Of a DNA stretch of 64,000 bases, positions 50,133 to 59,606 are shown piece by piece. This stretch comes from Anaerobacillus alkalilacustris (GTDB lineage Bacteria; Bacillota; Bacilli; Bacillales; Anaerobacillaceae), in assembly GCF_001866005.1 (NCBI RefSeq), contig NZ_MLQR01000043.1, forward strand, positions 1 through 64,000. Direction: 5' to 3'. Below the pieces are notes generated by a model that ran no database searches, was not told the DNA's origin, and worked only from the letters and a program-made list of their open reading frames with translations. Each line of letters begins with the position of its first letter. Position 1 is the stretch's first letter. The position numbers were made by a program, and so were the translations under genes.

Positions 50133-50525
50133 TTGATTGAAGTTTATATTGACGGTGCTAGTACTGGCAATCCTGGTGATGCAGGAGCAGGAGTTTTTAT
50201 TAAAGTAAATGGCAATGTAGAACAATATTCTTTTCCCTTAGGAAAAATGTCAAGCCATGAAGCTGAATTTTGGGCATTACTCAAAGCACTAGAAATATGT
50301 ACTCGGAAAAACTATAAAGTTGTCTCTTTTCGCACTGACTCAAAGATTGTTGAAGATTCTGTGGAAAAGCGCTTTGCAAAACGTGAACCTCATGCAACCT
50401 TAATAAAAAAAGCGTTACATTACATAGATTCCTTTGATTTATTTTTTATTAAATGGATTCCAAGTAAGAACAATGCTGTTGCAGACCAATTAGCGAAAAA
50501 AGCGATACAAAAAAACAGGGAATAA
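50133..50525 (+). CDS. RNase H-like (ribonuclease HI family) protein
   Basis: This 130-residue RNase HI-fold protein keeps the catalytic acidic residues: D in YIDGASTGNPG, E in SHEAEFWALL, D in FRTDSKIVEDS and D in NAVADQLAKKA. The handle region is absent, as in Bacillus YpdQ/YpeP-like members. It may cleave RNA in RNA-DNA hybrids or be a relative with another role. It starts at TTG 50133, 13 bases after gpsB, with AAGGGG upstream. The rnpB promoter follows at once. Confidence 0.85.
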   Translation: MIEVYIDGASTGNPGDAGAGVFIKVNGNVEQYSFPLGKMSSHEAEFWALLKALEICTRKNYKVVSFRTDSKIVEDSVEKRFAKREPHATLIKKALHYIDSFDLFFIKWIPSKNNAVADQLAKKAIQKNRE

Positions 50526-50532
50526 CTACCTG

Positions 50533-50561
50533 TTGTAATATCTTGTTTAACAAGGTATAAT
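50533..50561 (+). promoter_or_regulatory. rnpB promoter
   Basis: TTGTAA at 50533-50538 and TATAAT at 50556-50561 are separated by 17 bases, and the RNA starts about 25 bases further on. Confidence 0.7.
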
Positions 50562-50586
50562 TAATTTTGTCGTCAAGACGACAGCC

Positions 50587-50992
50587 ATTAGGCGTTCAGG
50601 TAATTGCTGCATCATTTGATGTTGAGGAAAGTCCATGCTCGCACGGTCTGCGATGACCGTAGTGTTCGTGCCTAGCGAAGTCATAAGCTAGGGTAGTCTG
50701 GTTACGACTGGACTAACGGCAGGGAACGCACCTAAGTCTTATAGATATGGTGTTACTACCTTGAAAGTGCCACAGTGACGGAGTCTGCTCGGAAACGAGG
50801 AGAGTGGAACGCGGTAAACCCCACGAGCGAGAAACCCAAATTTGGTAGGGGAACCTTCTCGAAAAGGAATTGAACGATCGAGAAGGACAAAAAGTAAAAG
50901 CTTTTTGTAGATAGATGATTACCACCGGAGTACGAGGTTAATAGCCGTTTGCAGTACAAAGGAACAGAACATGGCTTATCGAACGCTTATAG
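50587..50992 (+). ncRNA. rnpB: RNase P RNA, Bacillus type (type B)
   Basis: This is the catalytic RNA of RNase P, which trims tRNA 5' ends. Recognised conserved stretches are GAGGAAAGTCCATGCTCGCA near 50630, GTGCCTAGCGAAGTCATAAG, CTTGAAAGTGCCACAGTGAC, GTGGAACGCGGTAAACCCC, GCGAGAAACCCAAATTTGG and AGATAGATGATTACCACC. The helix P1 pairs AGGCGTTC at the 5' end with GAACGCTT at 50981-50988. The about 406-nt length is normal for type B. It follows gpsB as in B. subtilis. Open frames on the opposite strand here are artefacts. Confidence 0.98.
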
Positions 50993-51013
50993 CTAAATAA
51001 TTGATTTAAATGT

Positions 51014-51046
51014 AAACTCTACACTGATTGTGTAGGGTTTTTTTCT
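51014..51046 (+). terminator. rnpB terminator
   Basis: AAACTCTACAC pairs with GTGTAGGGTTT (one GU) around a five-base loop, then TTTT. Confidence 0.88.
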
Positions 51047-51063
51047 TTTCTTTTCTTTAACTT

Positions 51064-51093
51064 TGAATATTAAAGGAATTAAATAGCAAAATA
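51064..51093 (+). promoter_or_regulatory. Probable sigma-G promoter of the second gerA operon
   Basis: TGAATA at 51064-51069 matches the sigma-G -35 element. CAAAATA at 51087-51093, 17 bases later, fits the -10 consensus CATACTA at five of seven positions. It lies 30 bases upstream of the gerA start. Forespore expression is expected for germinant receptors. Confidence 0.55.
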
Positions 51094-51122
51094 AAACCAA
51101 CTGCAAATTAGGAGTGTTTTAT

Positions 51123-52745
51123 ATGTTTCAATGGTTGAAAAAGAAAGTGAAATTAATGTTACATAATCAGTATTCACATGGACAAACTCAGCAAAACGAT
51201 AATTCTACCTCCAAAAACGAATCTGTTTCTCAAAATCAAACAAAGCCAGTTTATAAAAATGTTTATAAAAATGCTGAAGAGATGAAAAGAATTTTAGGAG
51301 AAAACGAAGGGGTCTTTAATCGCACATTTACAATTGGTAAGAAGAATGGAAAGTTTGCCTACATATTTGCAGTATCCGGAATGGTAGATACTAAAGTTAT
51401 CAATGAGAATATTTTATCGCCATTAATGAATCTGGAATTACCGAATAATCCATCAGAAACAGTTCAGTTTTTAAAATATTTGAAAGAATCTGTATTGACT
51501 ATTTCGGAAGTAGAGTTTGAAGAAAATCTTTTGTTAATTCCACAGATTATTTTTACTGGTAAAGTAATATTGTTTATAGATGCTGAGGAAAAAGCATTAG
51601 TTATTGATGCGCAAGCAATGGATGTGCGAGGCATTGAGCAATCGGTAAATGAATCCGTTTTAAGAGGCGCACGTGATGCTTTTAATGAGGACATTGGTAC
51701 AAATTTATCCTTGGTTAGAAGGAGAATACGAGACCCTAAACTTCATTGTGAACCGATGATTATTGGAAAACAAACGCATACGAAGGTAGTCATAACGTAT
51801 ATTGACGGAATCGTAAATAAAGATATTTTGAATGAAGTAAAAAAAAGAATAAATAATATCCAAATCGATTCGGTACTAGAATCTGGAGTAATAGAACAAT
51901 TGATAGAGGATGCTCCTTACTCACTCTTTCCTACGATAGGTAATGTAGAAAAGCCAGATACTGTTGCCGCGGAATTATTAGAAGGTAGAGTAGCTATATT
52001 TGTTGACGGAACTCCCTTTGTATTAACTGTACCTCACCTGTTAATTAATCACTTTCAAGTTGCTGAAGATTATTATTCCCGGCCCATTTATTCAAATTTC
52101 GTTCGGTTACTTAGAATTTTAAGCTTTTTTATCTCAGTTATGTTACCTGGTGTTTTTGTTGCATTTCAGTATTATCACTCAATCTTAATACCGTTCGATT
52201 TATTAATAACACTTGCAAAGGAAAGGGCAGAAGTACCGTTTCAGTTGATTGTTGAAACGATTGGTATGCTAATTGTTTTTGAAATTATTAAAGAATCGGG
52301 TTTGAGAATGCCTAAGCCGATTGGTCAAGCGGTAAGTATTGTTGGTGCACTTATTCTGGGGGAAGCTGCTGTACAAGCTGGCTTAGTTGGAATCCCGGTA
52401 GTAGTTACTATTGCAATTGTAGGGATCGCATCATTTCCAGTAAGTACACTAGGTGAAGCCATTAGTATTTTACGAATTTTATTTGTATTTGCTGGAGCGG
52501 CTTTGGGGTTATTTGGAATATTAATTCTTGGTATGGTTGTTGTCAGTCATTTAGCATCACTACGTTCCTTTGGTGTTCCATATAGTGCGCCGTTATTCCC
52601 TATTAATTTAGGTGATTTGAAGGATTCGATTATTCGTTTTCCTCTTTCTTTATTAGTACGTCGTCCATTGACATTTAAAACAGAAAATCAAACGAATCAA
52701 TCGTTAGGAGGGGCTTCAGGTGAAGGGGAACGCGGAAAAAAATAA
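51123..52745 (+). CDS. Spore germinant receptor subunit A (GerAA family), second locus
   Basis: This 540-residue A subunit has a longer hydrophilic, Gln/Asn-rich N-terminus than the copy at 25 kb. Family motifs include VLRGARDAFNEDIGTNLSLV, IDGIVNKDILNEVKKRI and IEDAPYSLFPTIGN. Several membrane helices follow (about 330-500), with IKESGLRMPKPIGQAVSIVG. ATG 51123 has TAGGAG eight bases upstream; GTG 51114 overlaps the RBS. It begins an A-C-B operon and overlaps the C gene by 26 bases. Confidence 0.95.
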   Translation: MFQWLKKKVKLMLHNQYSHGQTQQNDNSTSKNESVSQNQTKPVYKNVYKNAEEMKRILGENEGVFNRTFTIGKKNGKFAYIFAVSGMVDTKVINENILSPLMNLELPNNPSETVQFLKYLKESVLTISEVEFEENLLLIPQIIFTGKVILFIDAEEKALVIDAQAMDVRGIEQSVNESVLRGARDAFNEDIGTNLSLVRRRIRDPKLHCEPMIIGKQTHTKVVITYIDGIVNKDILNEVKKRINNIQIDSVLESGVIEQLIEDAPYSLFPTIGNVEKPDTVAAELLEGRVAIFVDGTPFVLTVPHLLINHFQVAEDYYSRPIYSNFVRLLRILSFFISVMLPGVFVAFQYYHSILIPFDLLITLAKERAEVPFQLIVETIGMLIVFEIIKESGLRMPKPIGQAVSIVGALILGEAAVQAGLVGIPVVVTIAIVGIASFPVSTLGEAISILRILFVFAGAALGLFGILILGMVVVSHLASLRSFGVPYSAPLFPINLGDLKDSIIRFPLSLLVRRPLTFKTENQTNQSLGGASGEGERGKK

Positions 52746-53865
52746 TAGTAACTATAAAAATACATTTCTTTACTTAACACTCCTTTTAATACTCCCATTC
52801 ATAAATGGTTGTTATGGTATTACAGAATTAGATGACCGCGTAATTGTCTCGTTAGTTGGACTAGATCAACTAGAGAATGGAAATGTAGAAGTAACAATGG
52901 GGTTAATTGATACGCGATTAATCGAACTTCAGGAGGCGGAAAGTCTACACGTCTATACGTTTGAAGGTGAGACAATTTTTGATGCTGTAAGAATGGCAAT
53001 CCTAGAGATAGGGAAACAACCAATGTGGCCATATATTAAAGCTGTAGTATTTGGCCCTTCTTTTAAAGAAAACGATGTGAAACCATATTTAGATTTTTTT
53101 AATCGAAATAATGAAGTTCAACCGAACCACTTTATTGTTTTCTCAGATAAACCAGCACGAGAAATTGTTGAAATTCGTTCTGATTTAGCTAATATCCCTG
53201 CCGTTACTGTCGAGCAACAAATAGAGCATCAAGCATTAGTTTCTTACTCACCTGAAGTAAGGCTACACCATTTTACGGAAATGATGTTTTCGCAAGGTCA
53301 AGTAGGTTATGCATCAATTATAAAACGTGAGGAGGATGAGAATGTCCATAAAATTGAAGGGACTGCTCTCATTAAAGAGGGCAAGTGGATTGGTACCTTA
53401 AATCGAATGGAAACTAGGGGTGCGCTATGGGTTCAAGGTGCTGTAAAAGGTGGAATTACGGTCGTTCCATTCAAAAATGGGAAACTTTCACTTGAAATAG
53501 TCGAAGAAACCGGTGCTGCAATTACACCAATTTTAAAAGACAATAAGTTAACTGTTAAGGTTGATATACAGGCATTCGCTTCGTTAGGTGAAATGATGAC
53601 AGTAATAGAAAGTGATTGTGGAGAAATAATTGCGGAAATAAACCGATCTGCTGAACAAGAAATTGTAAAGGAAATTGAAGCATCGCTAAAAAAAACGCAA
53701 GGGCTTGGAACTGATATTTATGGGATTGGTAGGATTGTTCATAGGGAGTTTCCAAAATATTGGAAGAAAAACAAAGAAAATTGGTCTGAAATTTTTTCGG
53801 ATCTCCCTATTGAAATTAACGTAACTGTCGAAATGATAAAAATGGGGTTATTTAATAATTTTTAA
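52720..53865 (+). CDS. Spore germinant receptor subunit C, lipoprotein, second locus
   Basis: This 381-residue GerAC-family lipoprotein has a signal peptide with lipobox FINGC (Cys 31). Sections ELDDRVIVSLVGLD, EGTALIKEGKWIGTLN and the C-terminal IYGIGRIVHREFPKYWKK follow the family plan. It starts at GTG 52720 within the 3' end of the A gene behind GGAGGGG, so translation is coupled. It lies second in the operon rather than third. Confidence 0.93.
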   Translation: MKGNAEKNNSNYKNTFLYLTLLLILPFINGCYGITELDDRVIVSLVGLDQLENGNVEVTMGLIDTRLIELQEAESLHVYTFEGETIFDAVRMAILEIGKQPMWPYIKAVVFGPSFKENDVKPYLDFFNRNNEVQPNHFIVFSDKPAREIVEIRSDLANIPAVTVEQQIEHQALVSYSPEVRLHHFTEMMFSQGQVGYASIIKREEDENVHKIEGTALIKEGKWIGTLNRMETRGALWVQGAVKGGITVVPFKNGKLSLEIVEETGAAITPILKDNKLTVKVDIQAFASLGEMMTVIESDCGEIIAEINRSAEQEIVKEIEASLKKTQGLGTDIYGIGRIVHREFPKYWKKNKENWSEIFSDLPIEINVTVEMIKMGLFNNF

Positions 53866-53956
53866 TGATACAAATTCAGCTATTTTTTCGAGCGTTTAAT
53901 AAACTAACGATTCACTAATACTTGAACTATAAAATCATTTTTTCTAAGGAGAAACT

Positions 53957-55099
53957 ATGAAGAAGACAGAAAATACTCCAATTGCCACAAGGCAAGTGTT
54001 TTTTATTACAACCTCTTTACTTGTTATCATTGGGCATTTTTTTTTAATTAAATTATTTTTAGAATGGTCAGGTAGAGATGCATGGCTCGGAATGACTATT
54101 GGATTTTTGCTAGGTTTCATTATATTTCTAGCGATGGCAAAGTTAAATGAAAAGCTTTATGGGTATACAATTGTTGAACATTTTTTTAGTTGGTGTGGTC
54201 CTTGGTTTGGTCGACTTTTGACAATACCAATCATTTTGTATTATTTTATATTATCATTAATTACCCTTTATGGTCTTAGTATTTTTATTAATTCGGTTTT
54301 TTTACGTGATCACCCTCTATGGTTAATATCAATTGTCTTTTCAGTGTCTGTTTTCTATATGGTTCATCAAGGAATCGAAGTTATTGCAAGAGTTGCGGAA
54401 TGGATTATCATTATAAATATTCTTTCAGGTTTATCGATATCATTTTTATTAAGAGATAAAAAAGATTATTCTCAATTACTACCAATTTTAGAGAATGGTT
54501 TTAACCCTATCATTCCAGTAATTATATTTACAATAGCCGTTTTTGGTGAAATGCTCGTTTTGCTAATGCTAAATGTACGTAAAGAAAGTGAGAAATCTAT
54601 TTCTTATATAAAAGTGTATATCATTTTGTTTATTGCAAACTTAATCATATTTCCGTCGACTGCCTCGGGACCAGTCGCTATATTTGGTGAAGAACAAGCA
54701 AAACAACTTACTTATCCAGTTGAGAGTATGGTTCGTTTAATCAGCTTCGGGTTTATTGAACGATTTGATATATACGGTTTATCGATTATGTCGGTTTCTG
54801 CCTTTTTACGAATCGCTTTGCTTCACTACGGAACAAGTCTTGCCATTTCTCAGTGGTTCAACCTGAAGGATTATCGATATGTAAACTGGTTATTAGGTGG
54901 ATTGCTTTTCTATGCATCGATACGCACGTTTGATCATATCGTTGATTTCTATAATTTCCTAAGAGATTATTATTTTTACGGCATTATTTCCGTCATCTTT
55001 ATCCTTTTACTATCTGTAGCAGTTATGATCTTTCCAAAGCTTACAAGTTCACAAGATATCAATGGGGAGTTCATCAATTCATCAGAAGTAAAGAAGTAA
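53957..55099 (+). CDS. Spore germinant receptor subunit B (GerAB family), second locus
   Basis: This 380-residue protein has ten predicted membrane helices and belongs to the GerAB transporter-like family. Typical sections are LEWSGRDAWLGMTIGFLLG near residue 35 and the central FTIAVFGEMLVLLMLNVRKE. AAGGAG precedes the ATG, 91 bases after the C gene. The operon order is A-C-B, unlike the locus at 25 kb. Confidence 0.94.
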   Translation: MKKTENTPIATRQVFFITTSLLVIIGHFFLIKLFLEWSGRDAWLGMTIGFLLGFIIFLAMAKLNEKLYGYTIVEHFFSWCGPWFGRLLTIPIILYYFILSLITLYGLSIFINSVFLRDHPLWLISIVFSVSVFYMVHQGIEVIARVAEWIIIINILSGLSISFLLRDKKDYSQLLPILENGFNPIIPVIIFTIAVFGEMLVLLMLNVRKESEKSISYIKVYIILFIANLIIFPSTASGPVAIFGEEQAKQLTYPVESMVRLISFGFIERFDIYGLSIMSVSAFLRIALLHYGTSLAISQWFNLKDYRYVNWLLGGLLFYASIRTFDHIVDFYNFLRDYYFYGIISVIFILLLSVAVMIFPKLTSSQDINGEFINSSEVKK

Positions 55100-55389
55100 A
55101 GGTAAGAAGGTTATCCTTGAGGGGTAAACTAACTTTAGGGATAACTTTGTTACGTATTTGGATAATATAAATTCACGTATGATTGTGTAAGACAAACTGA
55201 GGCTTTTGTGATTAAGGATTTGTCGATAAGTTAAATTTTCCTTTGTTGTCACCGATAGTCACTAAAAAGGAACCAATTTCTCCAAAAAGTTATTTGAAAT
55301 AATTATTAAAAGAAAACGTGTATAATTTTCACAAAATTGTCATGTTCTCCTCTACTATTTCACCATTTTCCCTATTACAATGGTATTAA
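55100..55389. other. Intergenic region upstream of cydA
   Basis: This AT-rich leader contains TATAAT at about 55321 but no well-spaced -35 box. A TTTTCACAAAATTG stretch nearby could be half of a Rex-type site. No gene is visible. Confidence 0.35.
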
Positions 55390-55405
55390 TGTGATGTACA
55401 TCACT
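55390..55405. promoter_or_regulatory. FNR/CRP-like palindrome upstream of cydA
   Basis: TGTGATGTACATCACT contains the perfect palindrome GTGATGTACATCAC and fits the FNR pattern TGTGA-N6-TCACA at nine of ten positions. It lies 81 bases before the cydA start codon, a position that allows activation at low oxygen. No fnr gene is in the window. Confidence 0.6.
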
Positions 55406-55485
55406 GAAATGATAAGAAACAGTTTCATAAAAAACAAAGAGTTATGAAACTAAGCCATTAATATGGTGTGGAGGGGGAAATTCAA

Positions 55486-56856
55486 ATGTTTGAAATGTTA
55501 GATGTATTATTACTTTCAAGATTGCAGTTTATGTTTACTGTTATCGTTCATTATTTTTTTGTTCCATTAACAATAGGGCTCGCTTTCTTAATAGCCTGTA
55601 TGGAATTTAAGTTTTGGAAGACGAAAAATCCATTATACGATAAAATGGCTCGTTTTTGGACGAAACTTTTCCTTGTTAATTTCGGAGTAGGTTTAGCAAC
55701 TGGGATTACGATGGAGTTTCAATTTGGAATGAATTGGGCTGGGTATTCTCGCTTTGTCGGTGATATATTTGGAGCCCCACTTGCTGCTGAAGGGGTTTTT
55801 GCATTTTTCTTAGAGTCTACGTTTATTGGACTACTCGTTTTCGGTCGAGATAAAATTTCAAGAGGTATGCGTTTATTTGCAGCAATTATGGTATCTTTAG
55901 GAACAACTCTTTCATCATTTTGGATTATTGCTGCTAATTCATGGCAGCATACACCAGCTGGATTTATCATTAACGAAGAAATGAATCGTGCGGAGATGGT
56001 GAGTTTTGTAGAGGCTGTTTTTAATCCATCTACAATGGTCAGGTTTTTCCATGTGATTTTTGGGGCATACATATTAACAGGTTTCTTTGTTATTGCGATT
56101 AGCGCTTATTATCTGTTAAAAAAGAGAAATATCCCACTTGCAAAAAAATCAATGAAATATGGAGTCGTATTCGGATTAATATTCTCAATTTTACAAGCGT
56201 ACTCTGGACACTCTCACTCAGTTTTAGTCTCACAGACTCAACCTGAGAAACTTGCAGCGTATGAAGCTCACTGGGAAACTGAGGAGAATGCATCATTACT
56301 TCTTTTTGCAATACCAGACTATGAAAATGAAACAAATAAGTTCGAGATCGGAATTCCAGGACTATTAAGTTATTTAACTTATGGCGATCGTACTACACCT
56401 GTTTTAGGTTTGAAAGAATTTCCAGAGGATGAGCGTCCGTCTGTTTTAGGAAACTTTATTTCTTTTCGTGTGATGATTGGTTTAGGCCTTGTCTTTATTT
56501 TCTGGACCGTGTACTTAGCATTCCAGATGAGAAGAGGGAAGCTTTATGAAAATCATTTTGCACTAAAAACATCACTGTTATTACTACCTACTCCTTATAT
56601 TGCAAATACAGCTGGTTGGATCGTTGCTGAATGGGGTAGACAGCCTTGGATTGTCTATGGTGTTCTTAGGACAGCTGATGGTGTTTCACAGTTATCAGCA
56701 TTAGAATTAGTAATCTCATTAGTATTTTTCATTGGTATTTATTCATTTTTGATGTATTTAATGGTATATCTAATGGTTAAAGAAGTGAAGAAGTTTAACA
56801 TGGATACAGCGTTTACTGATAAGAAAACGAGCACAGATAGGGAGGTTACAGCATAA
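55486..56856 (+). CDS. cydA: Cytochrome bd oxidase subunit I
   Basis: This quinol-oxidising, haem-carrying subunit of the high-affinity bd oxidase has 456 residues. Hallmarks are SRLQFMFTVIVHYFFVPLTI with the haem His, GITMEFQFGMNWAGYSRFVG, the EGVFAFFLESTF segment, a Q-loop of the short Bacillus type, and GWIVAEWGRQPWIVYG. GGAGGGGG lies before ATG 55486; GTG 55468 would include the RBS. It begins the cydABDC operon and overlaps cydB by one base. Confidence 0.97.
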   Translation: MFEMLDVLLLSRLQFMFTVIVHYFFVPLTIGLAFLIACMEFKFWKTKNPLYDKMARFWTKLFLVNFGVGLATGITMEFQFGMNWAGYSRFVGDIFGAPLAAEGVFAFFLESTFIGLLVFGRDKISRGMRLFAAIMVSLGTTLSSFWIIAANSWQHTPAGFIINEEMNRAEMVSFVEAVFNPSTMVRFFHVIFGAYILTGFFVIAISAYYLLKKRNIPLAKKSMKYGVVFGLIFSILQAYSGHSHSVLVSQTQPEKLAAYEAHWETEENASLLLFAIPDYENETNKFEIGIPGLLSYLTYGDRTTPVLGLKEFPEDERPSVLGNFISFRVMIGLGLVFIFWTVYLAFQMRRGKLYENHFALKTSLLLLPTPYIANTAGWIVAEWGRQPWIVYGVLRTADGVSQLSALELVISLVFFIGIYSFLMYLMVYLMVKEVKKFNMDTAFTDKKTSTDREVTA

Positions 56857-57875
56857 TGGATTTAAATATTATATGGTTTATCCTATTAGGGGTACTAATT
56901 GTAGGTTATGCAATATTAGACGGCTTTGATCTAGGGATAGGCACGTTGTTTTACACATTAGGTAAAACGAAAGAAGAGAAGAAAACGTTAATTAATTCCA
57001 TTGGACCTGTTTGGGATGGCAATGAAGTTTGGTTATTAACAGCTGGTGGTGCACTTTTTGCAGCATTTCCTTTCGTTTATGCAACGGTATTTAGTGGCTT
57101 TTATTTAGCGATGTTACTCGTTTTGTTCGGCTTAATTTTTAGAGCAATAGCTGTAGAATATTATTTTAAGACAGAAGATGACCCAAAGATGCAAAGTTTA
57201 ATGGGGAAATTGTTTTTCACGGGAAGCACTCTCCCAGCTCTTTTATTTGGAGTGGCAATGGGAAATATTGTTGTAGGAATTCCAATGGATAGTATGCAAA
57301 ACTATTCAGGAAACTTTTTTCACCTACTTAACCCTTATTCCCTTCTATTAGGGATTGTTGGACTCGTTGGATTTTTGTTACAAGGTTCGAGCTATACGAT
57401 TTTAAAAACAGAAGGCGTTATTCAACAACGAGCAATTCGTTTAACGAAATTATTTAGCATCCTGATTATTGTGCTTTGGATTGTTGGAACGTTAACTGCT
57501 CAAATTTATGCACCGCATATGTACACGAACTACTTTAATCAGCCGGTATTGTTTTTGATACCAGTGGCTACGGTTACATGTTTAATTGCGATCCCAATTT
57601 TACTAAAGTTAGGTCATTACGGTAAGTTATTTATTGCAACATCTTTGGTCATAGCAACAAAGATTGCGACGTTAGCAGGTGGAATGTTTCCAAATTTAGT
57701 GTTTTCCTCAAATGTTGCTCCGAATTTAACGATTTATAATGCCTCTTCAACGGAGTTAACGTTAAAAGTAATGTTTATTATTGCTCTTATCGGGATGCCG
57801 CTGGTATTATTATATACGATTTATGTTTATTACGTATTTCGTGGGAAAGCGACGTCTGAGCGTCACGGGTATTAA
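56856..57875 (+). CDS. cydB: Cytochrome bd oxidase subunit II
   Basis: This is the membrane partner of CydA, with 339 residues. It has the subunit II start GVLIVGYAILDGFDLGIGTL, the GPVWDGNEVWLLTAGGALFA motif and about eight membrane helices. Its ATG overlaps the cydA stop codon (ATAATGG), and cydD starts four bases after its end. Confidence 0.97.
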   Translation: MDLNIIWFILLGVLIVGYAILDGFDLGIGTLFYTLGKTKEEKKTLINSIGPVWDGNEVWLLTAGGALFAAFPFVYATVFSGFYLAMLLVLFGLIFRAIAVEYYFKTEDDPKMQSLMGKLFFTGSTLPALLFGVAMGNIVVGIPMDSMQNYSGNFFHLLNPYSLLLGIVGLVGFLLQGSSYTILKTEGVIQQRAIRLTKLFSILIIVLWIVGTLTAQIYAPHMYTNYFNQPVLFLIPVATVTCLIAIPILLKLGHYGKLFIATSLVIATKIATLAGGMFPNLVFSSNVAPNLTIYNASSTELTLKVMFIIALIGMPLVLLYTIYVYYVFRGKATSERHGY

Positions 57876-57878
57876 ACA

Positions 57879-59606
57879 ATGATGAATAAACGTTTAAACG
57901 AGGAGGCAAAAGTCAAGGGAAAGATTTTTGTCTTTCTCCTTGTCTTTGCGACAATAGGTGGAGCTTTAGCAATTAGTCAAGCAATTTTAATTGCAACTAT
58001 CGTTGATCAAGTATTCTTAAAAGAAAAGGGGCTAAGCGATGTTACACTTTTGCTTTTCATCCTGCTCCTAGTCTTTTTGAGTCGTAGTTTACTTTCTTAT
58101 ATAACAACTGGATTCGGTGTAAAGGTTGCAACGTTTGTAAAAACAAATATTAGAAAGAGGCTAATGAATAAACTTGCTAAATCAGAAGCAAGCCATTTGT
58201 ATAAAGAAAAAACAGGTAAACGCGTTAGTGTACTAACAGACGCAGTAGACCAATTAGATGCATATTATACAAGTTTTTTACCACAAGTTATTCAAGCTGG
58301 CGTGATTCCACTAATGATTTTAGTAGCTGTTTTCACGAAAAATATTTATTCTGGGCTTATTATGCTTATAACAGCTCCATTAATTCCGTTTTTTATGATT
58401 ATTATTGGAAGTATGACAGAAAAGAAATCCCGTGAACAAATGGACAGTATGCTAAAGTTCTCAGGGCATTTCTTAGATGTTCTTCAAGGCCTTCCGATCT
58501 TAAAAGTTTTCGGACAAAGCCAAAAGCAACGCAGTGAAATTGTAACAATGAGTAATCAGTTTCGTGATACAACAATGGAAGTATTAAAAATAGCATTTAT
58601 TTCGTCATTAATGCTTGAAGTATTAGCGACAATAGCTACAGCTATGATTGCAGTTGAAGTTGGGATGCGCCTTCTGTTTGGCTACATTACATTTCATACA
58701 GCTTTTTTTGTGTTACTATTGGCACCAGAACTTTATATGCCACTTAAAAATTTAGGTTCTAGTTTTCATTCAGGGAAAAATAGTATTGCAGCCGCGGAGA
58801 CTATCTGGGAAGTATTAGACGAAGAAGAAAACAGCCCGGTTTGGGGCGAAAAAAGACTAGAAAATACAAATCGTCTATTAGTGAATGTTGAAAATGTTTC
58901 GTTTCAGTATACCGAAGAAATAGCTACTTTGAAGAATGTTAATGTATCAATTGAAGCTGGTCAAAGAGTAGCATTTGTAGGTAGAAGTGGGTCAGGGAAA
59001 ACAACTCTATTAAAAATCATCCTAGGGATGCTACCACCTTCAGAAGGAAATGTCAGTGTTAATGGGATGCCACTAACTGAGGTTGAAGAAGAAGAGTGGC
59101 TTAGTCATATCGCATATGTTTCACAAGAACCTTATCTGTTTTCAGGAACTATACTACAAAATATTCGAATGGGTAATGAAAAGGCAGATGTAGATCAGGT
59201 TTTCTTGGCGGCTAAAGAAGCTGGTGTTGACAGATTTGTAAATGAACTTCCAAATGGGTATGATACTCATCTTGGTGAAGCTGGACTTGGTCTTTCAGGT
59301 GGAGAAAAACAACGGGTAGCATTGGCAAGAGCATTTTTGAAAGACGCAAAATTGGTTCTATTAGATGAACCTACAGCAGGATTAGATCTTGAAACTGAGT
59401 ATTATTTACAAAATGCAATAGATAAACTTTGTAAAAAAGCAACGGTTATCACGGTTGCTCACCGCTTACAAACGATCATCGCTGCTGATAAAATCGTGCT
59501 TTTTTCAAATGGTGAAGTTGCTGCAATTGGCACTCACGAGCAACTTCAAACAGAAAATGAACTATATAATAAATTAGTTTCTGTCTATCGAGGTGAAGAT
59601 AAGTGA
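57879..59606 (+). CDS. cydD: ABC exporter CydD (thiol exporter for bd oxidase assembly)
   Basis: This is one half of the heterodimeric CydDC exporter, which exports cysteine/glutathione-type thiols (or haem, by newer work) and is needed to assemble cytochrome bd. It has 575 residues: an N-terminal six-helix membrane domain (about 1-310) and a C-terminal ATPase with GRSGSGKTT, LSGGEKQRVALARAF and LVLLDEPTAGLD, plus the H-loop VAHRLQT. It overlaps cydC by four bases. Confidence 0.94.
   Translation: MMNKRLNEEAKVKGKIFVFLLVFATIGGALAISQAILIATIVDQVFLKEKGLSDVTLLLFILLLVFLSRSLLSYITTGFGVKVATFVKTNIRKRLMNKLAKSEASHLYKEKTGKRVSVLTDAVDQLDAYYTSFLPQVIQAGVIPLMILVAVFTKNIYSGLIMLITAPLIPFFMIIIGSMTEKKSREQMDSMLKFSGHFLDVLQGLPILKVFGQSQKQRSEIVTMSNQFRDTTMEVLKIAFISSLMLEVLATIATAMIAVEVGMRLLFGYITFHTAFFVLLLAPELYMPLKNLGSSFHSGKNSIAAAETIWEVLDEEENSPVWGEKRLENTNRLLVNVENVSFQYTEEIATLKNVNVSIEAGQRVAFVGRSGSGKTTLLKIILGMLPPSEGNVSVNGMPLTEVEEEEWLSHIAYVSQEPYLFSGTILQNIRMGNEKADVDQVFLAAKEAGVDRFVNELPNGYDTHLGEAGLGLSGGEKQRVALARAFLKDAKLVLLDEPTAGLDLETEYYLQNAIDKLCKKATVITVAHRLQTIIAADKIVLFSNGEVAAIGTHEQLQTENELYNKLVSVYRGEDK

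Noticed and set aside
50713..50959. Minus-strand open frames of 67-70 codons
   Set aside because: They lie wholly within the RNase P RNA gene.
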